Shown: in pieces, positions 1-9,295 of the stretch | Position numbering within the stretch: position 1 is the first letter of the stretch | Layout: the number at the start of each line of letters is the position of its first letter | Source of the DNA: CAVVSD01 sp963757125 | GTDB taxonomy: Bacteria > Actinomycetota > Thermoleophilia > Solirubrobacterales > Solirubrobacteraceae | Assembly: GCA_963757125.1 (NCBI GenBank) | Contig: CAVWQP010000004.1 | Span: 496,001 to 560,000 of the forward strand | DNA length: 64,000 nt | Reading direction: 5' to 3' | Notes under the pieces: model-generated | What the model saw: only the letters and a program-made list of their open reading frames with translations | Database searches by the model: none | Told to the model about the DNA's origin: nothing | Made by a program: the position numbers and the translations under genes

Positions 1-67
1 CACCCGACCCTTAGCGCCCTAACGTCCGCGCGTCTCCTGCCGATCACCCCGTCCGACGGCACGCAGC

Positions 68-2558
68 GTGGCTGCACGCCCGCAGCCACTCGACCCGGGC
101 CAGGAGATCGGTCAGCGCATGAGGAGCATCAGACGCAGCAAGGCGGCGCCCGACGGGCGCGCCGGCGGACCCAAGCGCCAGTGGGGCAGCGATCGCCGGT
201 CACCGCTTCCCATCCTCGCTGCGCCCGCGTCGGAGAGCACGATGCTCATCGGCCAGCTCGCGATCATGGTCACCGTCCTCGGTTGGCTCGCGTTCGTCGT
301 CGTGACGCTCGCGCGCACCTCGGTCGGCGGCGCGCCGGGCCGGCCCGCGCTCGACCTCGCCACGATCGGCTACCTCGTGATCATGAGCCTGCTCGCCTGC
401 TCGGCGCTGGCCTATCTCATCACGCGTCTCGGGTACTACTCCCGCACGCGCAGCCACCGGCGCGCGAGCCGCGCCGAGCTCAGCCAGCCGTTCGAGCGCT
501 CGGCGCCGTCGATGACCGTCCTGGTCCCCTCCTATCAGGAGGACGAGCGCGTCATCCGCATGACGGTGCTGTCCGCCGCGCTGCAGGAGTACCCCGACCT
601 CCGCGTCGTGCTGCTCATCGACGATCCGCCGGAGCCGAAGTACGCCACGCCGGCGGCGATGCTCGCCGCCGCCAAGCGCCTGCCCGGTGACATCGAGGCG
701 ATCCTCGCCGGGCCGATGGAGCGGTTCGGGTCCGCCCTGGCGGACTGGGACGAGCGATTCAAGACCGCCGGCAGGCCGACGGTCGACGACATCGCCACCG
801 TCGCGGGCCACTACGAGTTCGCGGCGACCTGGATGTCGACGTACGCCTCCGACTACGAGGTCGTCGACCACGCCGACCGGTTCCTCGTCGAGCAGGTCCT
901 GGGCGGCCTGGCCGCCGACCTGACGACCAACGGCGAGGCCCTGCGCGCAGCGGCCGCCGACGGCGCCGAGCTGACCCACAACCACCTCCGCTATCTGCTG
1001 CAGCGGCTCAGCTGGATCTTCGGCGCCCACATCACGCAGCTTCCAGCGCAAGCGGTTCGTCTCGTTGTCGCACGAGCCCAACAAGGCGATGAACCTCAAC
1101 AGCTACATCGGGCTCATGGGCGGCAGCTACCGCGAGGTGGACGTCCCCGGCGGCGGGCGCGCGCTGCTGCGCACGGACGGCGTGCCCGACCTCGAGGTGC
1201 CGAACCCCGACTACGTGCTCACCCTCGACGCCGACAGCCTCCTGCTGCCGGAGTACTGCCTGCGGATCGTGCATCTGCTCCAGCAGGCCGAGCACGAGCG
1301 CGTCGCAGTCGCCCAGGCGCCGTACACGTCCTTCCCGGGCGCGGCGACCCGCCTGGAGCGCATCGCCGGGGCGACGACGGACCTGCAGTACATGGTCCAC
1401 CAGGGGATGACCCACTACGACGCGACGTTCTGGGTCGGCGCGAACGCGGTGCTGCGCAAGCGCGCGATCGACGACCTGCGCGAGGTGTCCCACGACGGCG
1501 ACTGGGAGATCAGCCGCTACATCTCCGACCGGACCGTCATCGAGGACACCGAGTCGAGCATCGACCTCGGCGTGCACGGCTGGCGGCTGCTCAACTACCC
1601 CGAGCGCCTCAGCTACAGCGCCACGCCGCCCGACTTCGGCTCGCTGACCATCCAGCGCCAGCGCTGGGCGAACGGCGGCCTGCTCATCCTCCCGCGCCTG
1701 TGGCGCCAGATCCGCGTCCGGCGCCAGCGCGGCGAGCGCCAGCGCTTCGGCGAGACGTTCCTGCGCGTGAACTACATGGCGTCGATCGCGTGGAGCTCGA
1801 TCGCGCTGATCTTCCTGCTCGGCTACCAGTTCAACGACAAGCTCATCAGCCCGCTGGTCCTGCTGATCTCCATCCCCTACTTCCTGATGATGGCGGTCGA
1901 CCTGCGCCACTGCGGCTACCGCAGGCGCGACGTGCTCGGGATCTACGGGTTCAACCTGATCCTGCTGCCCGTGAACCTGGCGGGCGCAGGCGCCTCGATG
2001 CTGCAGCTGGTCATCGGCGGCCGGCCGGCGTTCAAGCGGACCCCGAAGGTCCGCAGCCGCACGACGCCGGGCTTCACGTTCGTGGTCATGCCCTACGTGT
2101 TCGTCGCCTTCTCCGTGGCCGTCCTCATCAGCGACGTGTCCCGCGACCGCTGGGTCAACGCCGCACTGGCCATCGTCAACGCCACCCTCGCCGGCTACGC
2201 CATCGTCGCGTACATCGGCGTTCTGAACTCGATCGTCGACGTCTGGAACAACGTCCTCAGCTGGCTCTACAAGCCGCAGCGCCCGCAGCGTGCCAAGCGC
2301 GCCGCACCCCGAGCGGCGGTGCCGATCACCATCGCCGACGCCCCCGCCGCGCACTGGTCGCAGACGCTCGCCTACGCCTCGGCGGACGGCGTGCGACGGG
2401 CGGAGCGCCGCCGCTCCTCCCATCGCGACGGCTACCCGGGCGACCGCCGCTCGCCGCTCGGCGACCGCCGCGCCGGCGGGCGGGCCCCGGACGGGCACGA
2501 CCGCCACGACACGATCGCCGCGCAGATGCCGGCACCTGAGAGCGGGGACCTGCGATGA
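68..2558 (+). CDS. Membrane GT2 processive glycosyltransferase (BcsA-like), frameshifted
   Basis: Likely a family 2 glycosyltransferase that polymerises a sugar chain and exports it through its own membrane channel. Two N-terminal membrane segments (nt about 240-310 and 350-425) precede a GT domain with VLVPSYQEDE, a DADS metal/donor motif (LTLDADSLLLPEYC, nt about 1225) and QRQRW (nt about 1653), the QxxRW signature of processive synthases such as cellulose, chitin and hyaluronan synthases. About five membrane segments follow, then a basic, disordered tail. The reading frame breaks near nt 1038: FGAHITQ is read in one frame and FQRKRFVSLSHEPNKAMNLN continues one base later, so one extra base is present. 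The start is either GTG 68 or ATG 119 (AGGAG at 102-106, rather far). The stop overlaps the ATG of the next gene (ATGA), so the two are coupled. The polymer made cannot be told from sequence. Confidence 0.8.
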
Positions 2559-4145
2559 GCAACGACCAGATCGACCCCACGACGCTGCCCGACGCGCCCG
2601 AGCCCCGGCTGTCGCCGGTCCGGGTGCTGCTCGCCATGCTCGTCGTGGTCGCGGCGGGAGCGGGCGCGTTCTTCGCGTTCCGCGACGTGGCGGAGACGCG
2701 GATCGCGCAGGCGGACGCCGCCTCGCGCAGCGCCACATGGTTCGCGCCGTACATCGACGCAACCCTCACGCCGACCGTCGCCTTCCAGGACCGCGCGTCC
2801 AACCCGGCGCGCGACGTCGTGCTCGGATTCGTCGTCGCCGGCAAGACGGCGGACGCGACCTGCACCCCGACATGGGGCACGTACGAGACGCTCGACGGCG
2901 CCGCCTCCAAGCTGGACCTCGACCGGCGGGTGGCCCAGGTCCGCGGCCAGGGCGGCGACGCGATCATCTCCTTCGGCGGTCAGGCGAACACGGAGCTCGC
3001 GGTGGCCTGCGACGACGCGGACGCGCTCCGGTCGGCGTACCGCTCCGTCGTCGACCGCTACACGGCCGACACGATCGACTTCGACATCGAGGGCGAGGCG
3101 CTCCGCGACACGGCGGCGAACGCCCGCCGCGCGAAGGCGGTCAAGGCGCTGCAGGACGAGGTCCGCGCCGGCCATGGCCGACTCGCGGTCTGGCTGACGC
3201 TGCCGGTCACCCCGGAGGGACTCGACGCCGGCGCCCTGGCCGTCGTCCGCACGATGATCGACGCGAAGGTCGACATCGCGGGCGTCAACGTCATGGCGAT
3301 GGACTTCGGCGTGCCGAGCGCCCGCAAGGACATGCTCGGAGCCGTCGAGTCCTCCCTGACCGCCACCCACGGCCAGCTCGGCGCGCTCTTCGGGAGCGAC
3401 CGGACCGCCTCGGAGCTCTGGGGCAAGCTCGGCGCCACCATCATGATCGGGCAGAACGACGTCGACGGCGAGCGGCTCACGGTGGCCGACGCCCGGACGA
3501 TCTCGCGCTTCGCCTCCTCGCGCGGCATCGCCCGCGTCTCGACCTGGTCGCTGAACCGCGACATGCAGTGCGGCGCGACCTTCCCCGTCATCGGGACCCA
3601 CTCCAACCTGTGCAGCGGCGTGGCCCAGAAGCCGCTGGAGTTCACGAAGACGCTCGCTCGCCTGCGCGGGACCGCCCGTGCCAGGTCCGCCGTCGTCACG
3701 GCACCCGCCGCGCTGCCCGCGGCGACCGCCGGCACGAAGGACGACCCGGCGCAAGAGCCCCTACCCGATCTGGCAGCCGGAACGGCCGTACCGGGAGGGC
3801 TACAAGGTCGTCTGGCACCAGGCCGTGTACGCAGCGAAGTGGTACACGCAGGGCGACACGCCCGACGCCCAGAACGTCGCGCCGGGCAACGCGCCCTGGC
3901 GGCTCGTGGGCCCCGTGCTGAGCACCGACCGCGCGCCGGACATCGAGAAGCTCCCCGAGGGCACCCACCCGAAGTGGACCGCGCACAGGGTCTTCCGGTC
4001 GGGCGATCGCGTCCTCTATCGCGGCCTGCCGTACCAGGCGAGCTGGTACACGCAGGGCGACCTGCCGGGAGGGACCGGCCCGAACGGCACGCCCTCGCCG
4101 TGGAAGGCGCTCTACCGGATCCCGGGGGAGCCGACCGACGGCTGA
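2555..4145 (+). CDS. Membrane-anchored GH18 chitinase-like protein with CBM5/12-like modules, frameshifted
   Basis: One N-terminal membrane segment (residues about 20-40) anchors an extracellular glycoside hydrolase family 18 barrel. The catalytic strand reads DTIDFDIEG, matching the DxxDxDxE consensus whose last Glu is the acid/base; GGDAIISFGG is the preceding SxGG strand. The barrel runs to about nt 3660. The frame then shifts by one extra base near nt 3750, after which two carbohydrate-binding repeats follow, each with WYTQGD (AAKWYTQGD near 3835 and ASWYTQGD near 4040), typical of CBM5/12 chitin-binding modules. The terminal stop at 4143-4145 is reached only in the shifted frame; the unshifted frame would run on to 4168 as nonsense. 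The ATGA overlap with the synthase gene upstream suggests a synthase-plus-hydrolase pair that makes and trims one polysaccharide; that role is inferred. Confidence 0.8.
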
Positions 4146-4151
4146 CCCGCG

Positions 4152-4877
4152 TCAGCGGTTGTGGTTGACGAGCTCGATGTTGTTGCCGTCGGGGTCGAGC
4201 ACGAACGCGCCGTAGTACCCGGCGTGGTACTCGGTGCGCTCCCCCGGCTCGCCGTTGGACGGGTGCCCGGCGCCCGTGGCGACGGCGTGGAACGCGTCGA
4301 CCGTCGCGTCGTCGTCGACGGGGAACGCGATGTGCACGTTGCGGCTCGGCGTCCCGGCCACGAGCGACATCGAGCCGCTCGCGCCCCGGATCATCGTGTG
4401 GGCCGGCGAGACCTCGGCGACCCGGTGCCCGGCGACCCGGCCGACGGTCGCGTAGAACGCGGTGCTCGCGGCGATGTCCGAGACGCGCAGCCAGATGTGG
4501 TCGATCACGCCGTCCTCGCGGCGCGAGCCGTGGTGGGCGGCCTCGGCGCTGTTGCCGTCGGGGTCGAGCAGGAAGCCCCCGTAGTAGTCGTCGCGATACT
4601 GCGGGCGTGGTCCCGGCGCGCCATCGTCACGGGCCCCGAGGTCGACGCCGGTGCGCCAGAACACGTCGACCTCCGTGCGCGAGTGGGCGGCGAAGCCGAT
4701 GTGCAGCCCCTCCGTGACCCGGCTCGGATCCTCGGCCGCCAGGAGCGAGAAGTCCTCCCATTCCGGGAGATCGTCCGCTTCATCCGTCGCCGGGATCCCG
4801 AGGGTGTCGAGCACCGCGTTGTAGAAGCGCTGGGAGGCGAGGCGGTCGGAGACCCTGATCGTCACGTGGTCGAACAC
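4152..4877 (-). CDS. VOC (glyoxalase/dioxygenase fold) family protein, two domains
   Basis: A 241-residue protein made of two tandem vicinal-oxygen-chelate modules of about 120 residues. The first begins FDHVTIRVSD and ends DPDGNSAEAAHHG; the second begins IDHIWLRVSD and ends DPDGNNIELVNHN. Each has the paired beta-alpha-beta-beta-beta layout of the superfamily and the typical closing DPDGN.xE. Putative metal ligands are the His of the opening strand and the Glu of the closing strand of each module. GTG 4877 is chosen because it places the start directly before the first domain; the frame is open upstream without a better start. It is divergent from the SDR gene 42 bp away. The substrate is unknown; glyoxalase, fosfomycin-resistance-like and dioxygenase activities all occur in this fold. 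Confidence 0.8.
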   Translation of the reverse strand: MFDHVTIRVSDRLASQRFYNAVLDTLGIPATDEADDLPEWEDFSLLAAEDPSRVTEGLHIGFAAHSRTEVDVFWRTGVDLGARDDGAPGPRPQYRDDYYGGFLLDPDGNSAEAAHHGSRREDGVIDHIWLRVSDIAASTAFYATVGRVAGHRVAEVSPAHTMIRGASGSMSLVAGTPSRNVHIAFPVDDDATVDAFHAVATGAGHPSNGEPGERTEYHAGYYGAFVLDPDGNNIELVNHNR

Positions 4878-4918
4878 GGGCGGGACTATGGCAAGGGTGC
4901 TCCGGGGACGCCTGTGGG

Positions 4919-5722
4919 ATGAACGCGATCCCCCAACGCCCCCTCGCACTCGTCACGGGCGCATCGACCGGCATCGGCCTCGAGCTCGCGCGCCAGTTCG
5001 CGAGCCACAACTTCGACCTCGTCATCGCTGCCAACGACGACCCGCTGGAGACCGCCCGCCGCGAGCTCGCCTCGCAGGGCGCGCTCGTCGAGGCCGTCCG
5101 CGTCGACCTCGCGACGGACACAGGCGTCGACGAGCTGTGGGAACGCGTCCGCGCGACCGGACGCCCGCTCGCAGCGGCGGCGTTGAACGCCGGTCGCGGC
5201 GCCGGCGGCGCCTTCGCCGGCGGCACCGACCTCGCCGACGAGCTCGAGATCGTCGACCTCAACGTGCGCTCCACCGTGCACCTGGCCAAGCACGTCGCGA
5301 CCGACATGGCCGCGCGGCGCAGCGGCCGCATCCTGTTCACCTCGTCGATCGCCTCGACGATGCCCGGGACCTACCAGGCGGTCTACAACGCCTCGAAGTC
5401 CTTCGTGCAGTCCTTCGCGCTCGCGCTGCGCAAGGAGCTGGAGGACAGCGGCGTGACGGTCACGTCACTCATGCCGGGGGCGACGGACACGGAGTTCTTC
5501 GAGCGCGCCGACATGCTCGACACGAAGGTCGGCGCCGGCGAGAAGGACGACCCGGCCGACGTCGCGCGCGACGGCTTCGAGGCGCTCATGAACGGCGACG
5601 AGCGCGTCGTGTCCGCGTCGATGAAGACGAAGCTCCAGGCGCGCGCGAGCCGTCTGCTGCCCGACAAGATGAAGTCGGCGCTGCACTCCGACATGGCCGA
5701 GCCGGGGTCCGCGAAGGACTAG
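4919..5722 (+). CDS. Short-chain dehydrogenase/reductase
   Basis: A 267-residue classical SDR. The N-terminus ALVTGASTGIGLELA carries the TGxxxGxG nucleotide-binding loop, NAGRGAG is the NNAG-like strand, the catalytic Ser lies in FTSSIAS and the YxxxK pair is YNASK. An NAD(P)-dependent oxidoreductase is secure, the substrate is not. The C-terminal DPADVARDGFEALMNGDERVV and LLPDKMKSALHSDMAEP resemble the YqjQ/DltE-like SDR subgroup. Its stop codon overlaps the stop of the convergent DUF385 gene by a few bases. Confidence 0.88.
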   Translation: MNAIPQRPLALVTGASTGIGLELARQFASHNFDLVIAANDDPLETARRELASQGALVEAVRVDLATDTGVDELWERVRATGRPLAAAALNAGRGAGGAFAGGTDLADELEIVDLNVRSTVHLAKHVATDMAARRSGRILFTSSIASTMPGTYQAVYNASKSFVQSFALALRKELEDSGVTVTSLMPGATDTEFFERADMLDTKVGAGEKDDPADVARDGFEALMNGDERVVSASMKTKLQARASRLLPDKMKSALHSDMAEPGSAKD

Positions 5723-5973
5723 TCGCTTCGGAGGACCTCGCACCCGCCGGCCGCGACGACGTTGCGGACCCACTGGCTCTCGCGCCCGTAGGTCAGCGCG
5801 ACGACATGGCGGTCGCCGTCGCGGAAGATGTTCACCGGGACGCTGTAGCTCGTCCCCGAACGGCGCCCGACGTGCGTGAGGATCGCGAAGCCCGGCAGGT
5901 GGCCGGCGACACGCGACAGCACCGGGTTCGTGACCTTGAGGTTGAAGCGGGCGAGCGAGCGCGGGAGCGGCAT
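5719..5973 (-). CDS. Short DUF385/F420-type nitroreductase-family protein, C-terminally short
   Basis: An 84-residue protein with HVGRRSGTSYSVPVNIFRDGD and RESQWVRNVVAAGGCEV, features of the deazaflavin (F420)-dependent nitroreductase/DUF385 split-barrel family. Typical members continue for about 40 more residues after the AAGGCE element; here a TAG follows seven codons later, within the last bases of the convergent SDR gene. No continuation is visible in the other reverse frames, so the protein is truncated or a naturally short form rather than obviously frameshifted. A longer relative lies at 19994-20377. It sits 4 bp downstream of the PucR gene, on the same strand, and could be the last cistron of that operon. 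Confidence 0.65.
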   Translation of the reverse strand: MPLPRSLARFNLKVTNPVLSRVAGHLPGFAILTHVGRRSGTSYSVPVNIFRDGDRHVVALTYGRESQWVRNVVAAGGCEVLRSD

Positions 5974-5977
5974 CCCG

Positions 5978-7702
5978 TCAGCGTCGCAGCAGCGCGAGCT
6001 TGATCGCGAGCTGCAGCGCGAGCAGGTCCTCCGCCGCGAGGTCGAGGCCCGTGAGCGACTCGATGCGGTCGAGCCGCTGGCGCAGCGTGTTGACGTGCAC
6101 GGTGAGCTCGCGCGCCGACGTCGTCAGGCTCCGGCCGTTCTCGAGGTAGCGCTCGAGCGTCAGCAGCAGCTGCGCGCCGCGCTCGCGGTCGTACGCCGCC
6201 AGGCGGTCGACCGCCTCGCGCAGCGGATCCTGCGGCCCGCCGTCGCGCAGCGGCCCGACGAGGTAGCGGTAGGCGCCCATGTCCGCGTAGGGCAGGACGC
6301 CGCCGTCCTCGAGCAGGCGCACGCCGACGAATGCGGCGTCGGCGGCCTCGGCCAGCGCCGCGCGGGTGTCGGCGGCGCCGCGGCGCACCGTGCTCGCGCC
6401 GATCGCGACGCCGTACTCGCGGGCGACGGGCCCGAGCAGCCCGACCAGCGCGCCGGGGTCGCCGCCGGGGACGAGCGCGCGGACGCGGCGCCCGTCGGCG
6501 TCGCAGATCGTGCCGGGGACGGCCTGGCGCAGCGAGCGCTCCAGACGGGCGTCCGCGCCGTCGGCGAACGCCGGGAGCGACAGCGGCCGCGCCTCGAGCA
6601 CCACGTGCGGCCGCTCGAGGTCGGCGCCGAGCTTGCGCGCACGGGCGTGCGCGACGTCGATGCGGTCCTCCTGCAGCGCCGCGAAGAGCTCGCGCGCGAT
6701 GCCCTCCTCGGAGAGGCTCTCGATGAGCTCGGTCTTCTCCAGCGCGACCGCGATCTGGTGCGCGATCGCGCGCAGCAGCTCGTCGCCGTGGTCGTGCCAC
6801 GGCTGCGCGGCGCTCACCATGAGCGCCCCGAGCAGCTCCGAGCCGGCCGCGACCGGGACCGCGAGCGCACGGCCCGAGACGCCGCGCAGGCGCAGCGTCT
6901 CCGACGGCGAGCTCTGCAGCATCTCCAGCAGCACCTCGGCCGTCTCGCCGCCGGCGGGATCGCCGTCGCCGGGCGGATCGGCGGCGACGACGACGAGCCT
7001 GCCCGACGGGTCGAGCTCCAGCAGCCGGCAGTGGTCGCACGGCAGCAGCTCGCGCACGCCGGTCGTCGCGACGCGGTAGAGGTCGGCGCGCTGGGTGACG
7101 GCGGCGATCCGCTGGCTCAGCGACGACAGCCGGGTCAGGTCGGCGACGCGCTGCTGGGACTCCTCGTAGAGCTTCGCGTTCTCGATCGCGCCCGCGATGA
7201 CCGACGCCGTCTGGGACAGGACGTTGAGGATCCCCTCGTCGAACTCGTGCGGCGCGGCCGTGTGCAGCACGATGACCCCGAGCACGTCGCCGCTGCGCGA
7301 CGGCACCGGCACCGCCGCCATCGACTGGAAGCGGTCCTCCTCCAGCTCGGGGATGTAGTTCGTGCGCGGGTCGTCCATCGCGCGCTCGCGGATGAACGCG
7401 GCCTCGCGGTGACCGACCGCCCAGCCCGCCAGCCCCTCGTCGACGCCGAACTCGATGCGCCCGACCTGGCGGGCGTAGACCGGCGAGGCCGCCCGCAGGC
7501 GCAGGCGGTCGCCCGCCACGAGGTACACGAACGTGGCGTGCGAGACGGAGACGCGCGTCAGCAGGTCGACGACGCGCCCGAGGACGTGGTCGAGGTCCGG
7601 CGAGGACGCGACGAGATCGACGACCGCCGCCAGCGCCTCGTTCTCGAGGCGCAGTCGCTCCAGCTCCGTCCGGCTGTCGCGGTCAGCGGCGCCGGCCGCC
7701 AC
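5978..7702 (-). CDS. GAF-domain PucR/CdaR-family transcriptional regulator
   Basis: A 574-residue regulator. A short coiled segment (ELERLRLENEAL) leads into a GAF domain (residues about 35-180; VDEGLAGWAVGHREAAFI and DVLGVIVLHT), a second GAF-like region (about 200-330), then a GGDEF-derived central part and a C-terminal PucR-type helix-turn-helix (about residues 520-570: SARELTVHVNTLRQRLDRIESLTGLDL). GTG 7702 is chosen because a purine-rich AGGGGG lies 4 nt upstream and overlaps the stop of the glutamine-synthetase-like gene; longer forms would overlap that gene. Same strand and 8 bp spacing make it a probable co-transcribed regulator of the flanking nitrogen genes. PucR relatives often control purine, amine or amino-acid use; the effector here is unknown. 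Confidence 0.85.
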   Translation of the reverse strand: MAAGAADRDSRTELERLRLENEALAAVVDLVASSPDLDHVLGRVVDLLTRVSVSHATFVYLVAGDRLRLRAASPVYARQVGRIEFGVDEGLAGWAVGHREAAFIRERAMDDPRTNYIPELEEDRFQSMAAVPVPSRSGDVLGVIVLHTAAPHEFDEGILNVLSQTASVIAGAIENAKLYEESQQRVADLTRLSSLSQRIAAVTQRADLYRVATTGVRELLPCDHCRLLELDPSGRLVVVAADPPGDGDPAGGETAEVLLEMLQSSPSETLRLRGVSGRALAVPVAAGSELLGALMVSAAQPWHDHGDELLRAIAHQIAVALEKTELIESLSEEGIARELFAALQEDRIDVAHARARKLGADLERPHVVLEARPLSLPAFADGADARLERSLRQAVPGTICDADGRRVRALVPGGDPGALVGLLGPVAREYGVAIGASTVRRGAADTRAALAEAADAAFVGVRLLEDGGVLPYADMGAYRYLVGPLRDGGPQDPLREAVDRLAAYDRERGAQLLLTLERYLENGRSLTTSARELTVHVNTLRQRLDRIESLTGLDLAAEDLLALQLAIKLALLRR

Positions 7703-7710
7703 CGCACCCC

Positions 7711-9069
7711 CTAGAAGAGCTGCAGGTAGTGCTCGAGCTCCCACGTGGTGATCTCGTTGTGGGCTCGCCGCCACTCCTCCCGCTTGACGCTGACGAAGTA
7801 ATCGACGTAGTCCTCGCGGCCACAGGGTCCGAGCGCCTCACGGAGCACATCATCGCGTTCCAGGGCACGCGTCGCGTCGAGGAGGTTCTCGGGCAGCAGC
7901 TCGATGCCCAGCTCGCTCAACCGGGGACCGTCGAGGTCGTGCAGGTTCAGATCCGAGGTCGGGTCGCCCGGGTCCAGGCTCTGCGCCATGCCGTCCAGGC
8001 CGGAGGCGAGGATCGCGGTCGCGGCGAGGTACGGGTTGCACGAGCCGTCGACCGTGCGGTCCTCGATGCGCCCCGCGTCCGGGATCCGCAGCATCTGCGT
8101 GCGGTTGTTGCGGCCGTAGCTGATGTAGACGGGCGCCCAGGCGGAGCCGCTGGAGGAGCCGACGACGAGGCGCTTGTAGGAGTTCACGGTCGGCGCCGTC
8201 AGCGCGATGTACGCCTTCGCGTGCGCCTTCAGGCCGCCGATGAAGCCGTAGGCGTCGCTCGACAGGCCCATGCCGTTCGGGTCGTCGGCCGGGTCGGCGT
8301 CGAACACGTTGACCCCGTCCTTCCACAGGCTCATGTGGAAGTGGCAGCCGTTGCCGGTCAGGTGCCCGAACGGCTTGGGCATGAACGTCGCGATGAGCCC
8401 GCGCTCCTGCGCGAGCGCCTCGACCATGTAGCGGAAGAACACGGCGCGGTCGCAGGTCGTCAGCGCGTCGGCGTACGCGAAGTTCTGCTCGAACTGGCCG
8501 TTGGCGTCCTCGTGGTCGGTGGCGTAGTTGTCCCAGCCGAGCTCGTCGAGGTACCGCGAGATGTCGCCGACGAAGTCCAGGTTGCGGGTGAGCGCCCGCA
8601 TGTCGTAACAGGGCTGCTCCATGGTGTCGAGCGCGTCGGCGACCTCGATCGACCCGTCGTCGGCGCGGCGCAGCAGGAAGTACTCGAGCTCCGCGCCGAT
8701 CTTCAGCTCGAAGCCGAGCTCGGCGGCCTTGGCGAGCTGGCGGCGCAGGATCGTGCGCGGGCAGTACGGCCACGGCTCGCCGTCGACGTAGAGGTCGCAG
8801 GCGAGGCGCGCGACCTCCGGCTTCCACGGCAGCACCGTGAAGCTCGCCGGGTCGGGCATCGCGATGAGGTCGGGGTCGTTGGGCCGCTGCCCCACCGGGC
8901 CCGCCGCGTAGCCGGCGAATCCCGCGCCGTCGGCGAGCAGGTCGTCGAGGTGCGAGGCGGGGACGAGCTTGGCGCTCGGCTTGCCGTGCATGTCGACGAA
9001 CTGCGCGAACAGGAACTGCACGTCGTTCTGTCGGACGTGGGCGCGGATCTCGTCGACCGTCGTCGGCAT
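7711..9069 (-). CDS. glnT: GlnT-type glutamine synthetase / gamma-glutamylmethylamide synthetase-like
   Basis: A 452-residue member of the glutamine synthetase superfamily, ATP-dependent amidation of glutamate's side chain. Visible landmarks are the N-terminal beta-grasp region (FLFAQFVDMHGKPSAK), KIGAELEYFLL with the metal-binding Glu, HEDANGQFEQNF, TGNGCHFHMSLW (equivalent of the GxGxHxHxSL loop), NSYKRL and NNRTQMLRIP. The NGCHFHMSLW form and overall length resemble GlnT and GmaS (methylamine as the amine) more than GlnA of the GSI type. ATG 9069 has AAGGAG four bases upstream. Divergent from the split glutamate-synthase-like operon at 9296 and followed by a PucR regulator, so the cluster probably handles ammonia or a small amine. 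Ammonia versus methylamine specificity cannot be read from the sequence. Confidence 0.85.
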   Translation of the reverse strand: MPTTVDEIRAHVRQNDVQFLFAQFVDMHGKPSAKLVPASHLDDLLADGAGFAGYAAGPVGQRPNDPDLIAMPDPASFTVLPWKPEVARLACDLYVDGEPWPYCPRTILRRQLAKAAELGFELKIGAELEYFLLRRADDGSIEVADALDTMEQPCYDMRALTRNLDFVGDISRYLDELGWDNYATDHEDANGQFEQNFAYADALTTCDRAVFFRYMVEALAQERGLIATFMPKPFGHLTGNGCHFHMSLWKDGVNVFDADPADDPNGMGLSSDAYGFIGGLKAHAKAYIALTAPTVNSYKRLVVGSSSGSAWAPVYISYGRNNRTQMLRIPDAGRIEDRTVDGSCNPYLAATAILASGLDGMAQSLDPGDPTSDLNLHDLDGPRLSELGIELLPENLLDATRALERDDVLREALGPCGREDYVDYFVSVKREEWRRAHNEITTWELEHYLQLF

Positions 9070-9163
9070 GGGGCTCCTTGCATCGGGGTGGGGTGACCCG
9101 CGCTGCATCCAACGCGACCCGGCAGACCGCGACAACGTCCGATGCCGCCATGACCGCGCACAC

Positions 9164-9230
9164 CGACGTGTGGGAAGCGCACATGTCGATTGCGGCGTCC
9201 CCGAACCGATGTGGGTTGCCGCCACATCGG
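9164..9230. promoter_or_regulatory. Divergent promoter region with two 9-7-9 inverted repeats
   Basis: In the 226-bp gap between the glnT-like gene and the amidotransferase gene lie two dyads. One has arms CCGATGTGG (9206-9214) and CCACATCGG (9222-9230), perfect, spacer 7. The other has arms CGACGTGTG (9164-9172) and CACATGTCG (9180-9188), one mismatch, spacer 7. Centres are 42 bp apart, four helical turns. They look like paired binding sites for a dimeric regulator, plausibly the PucR protein encoded nearby; that link is inferred. I see no convincing -10/-35 pair that I would place. Confidence 0.5.
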
Positions 9231-9295
9231 CCTCGGCAAGAGTGACCACCCGCGCCATGGAGGCCTGCGCGCGGCTCGCCTACCGTGGCCGGTCC

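Noticed and set aside
1..67. Gene fragment at the left edge
   Set aside because: Only 67 bases; no reading frame or motif that can be supported.
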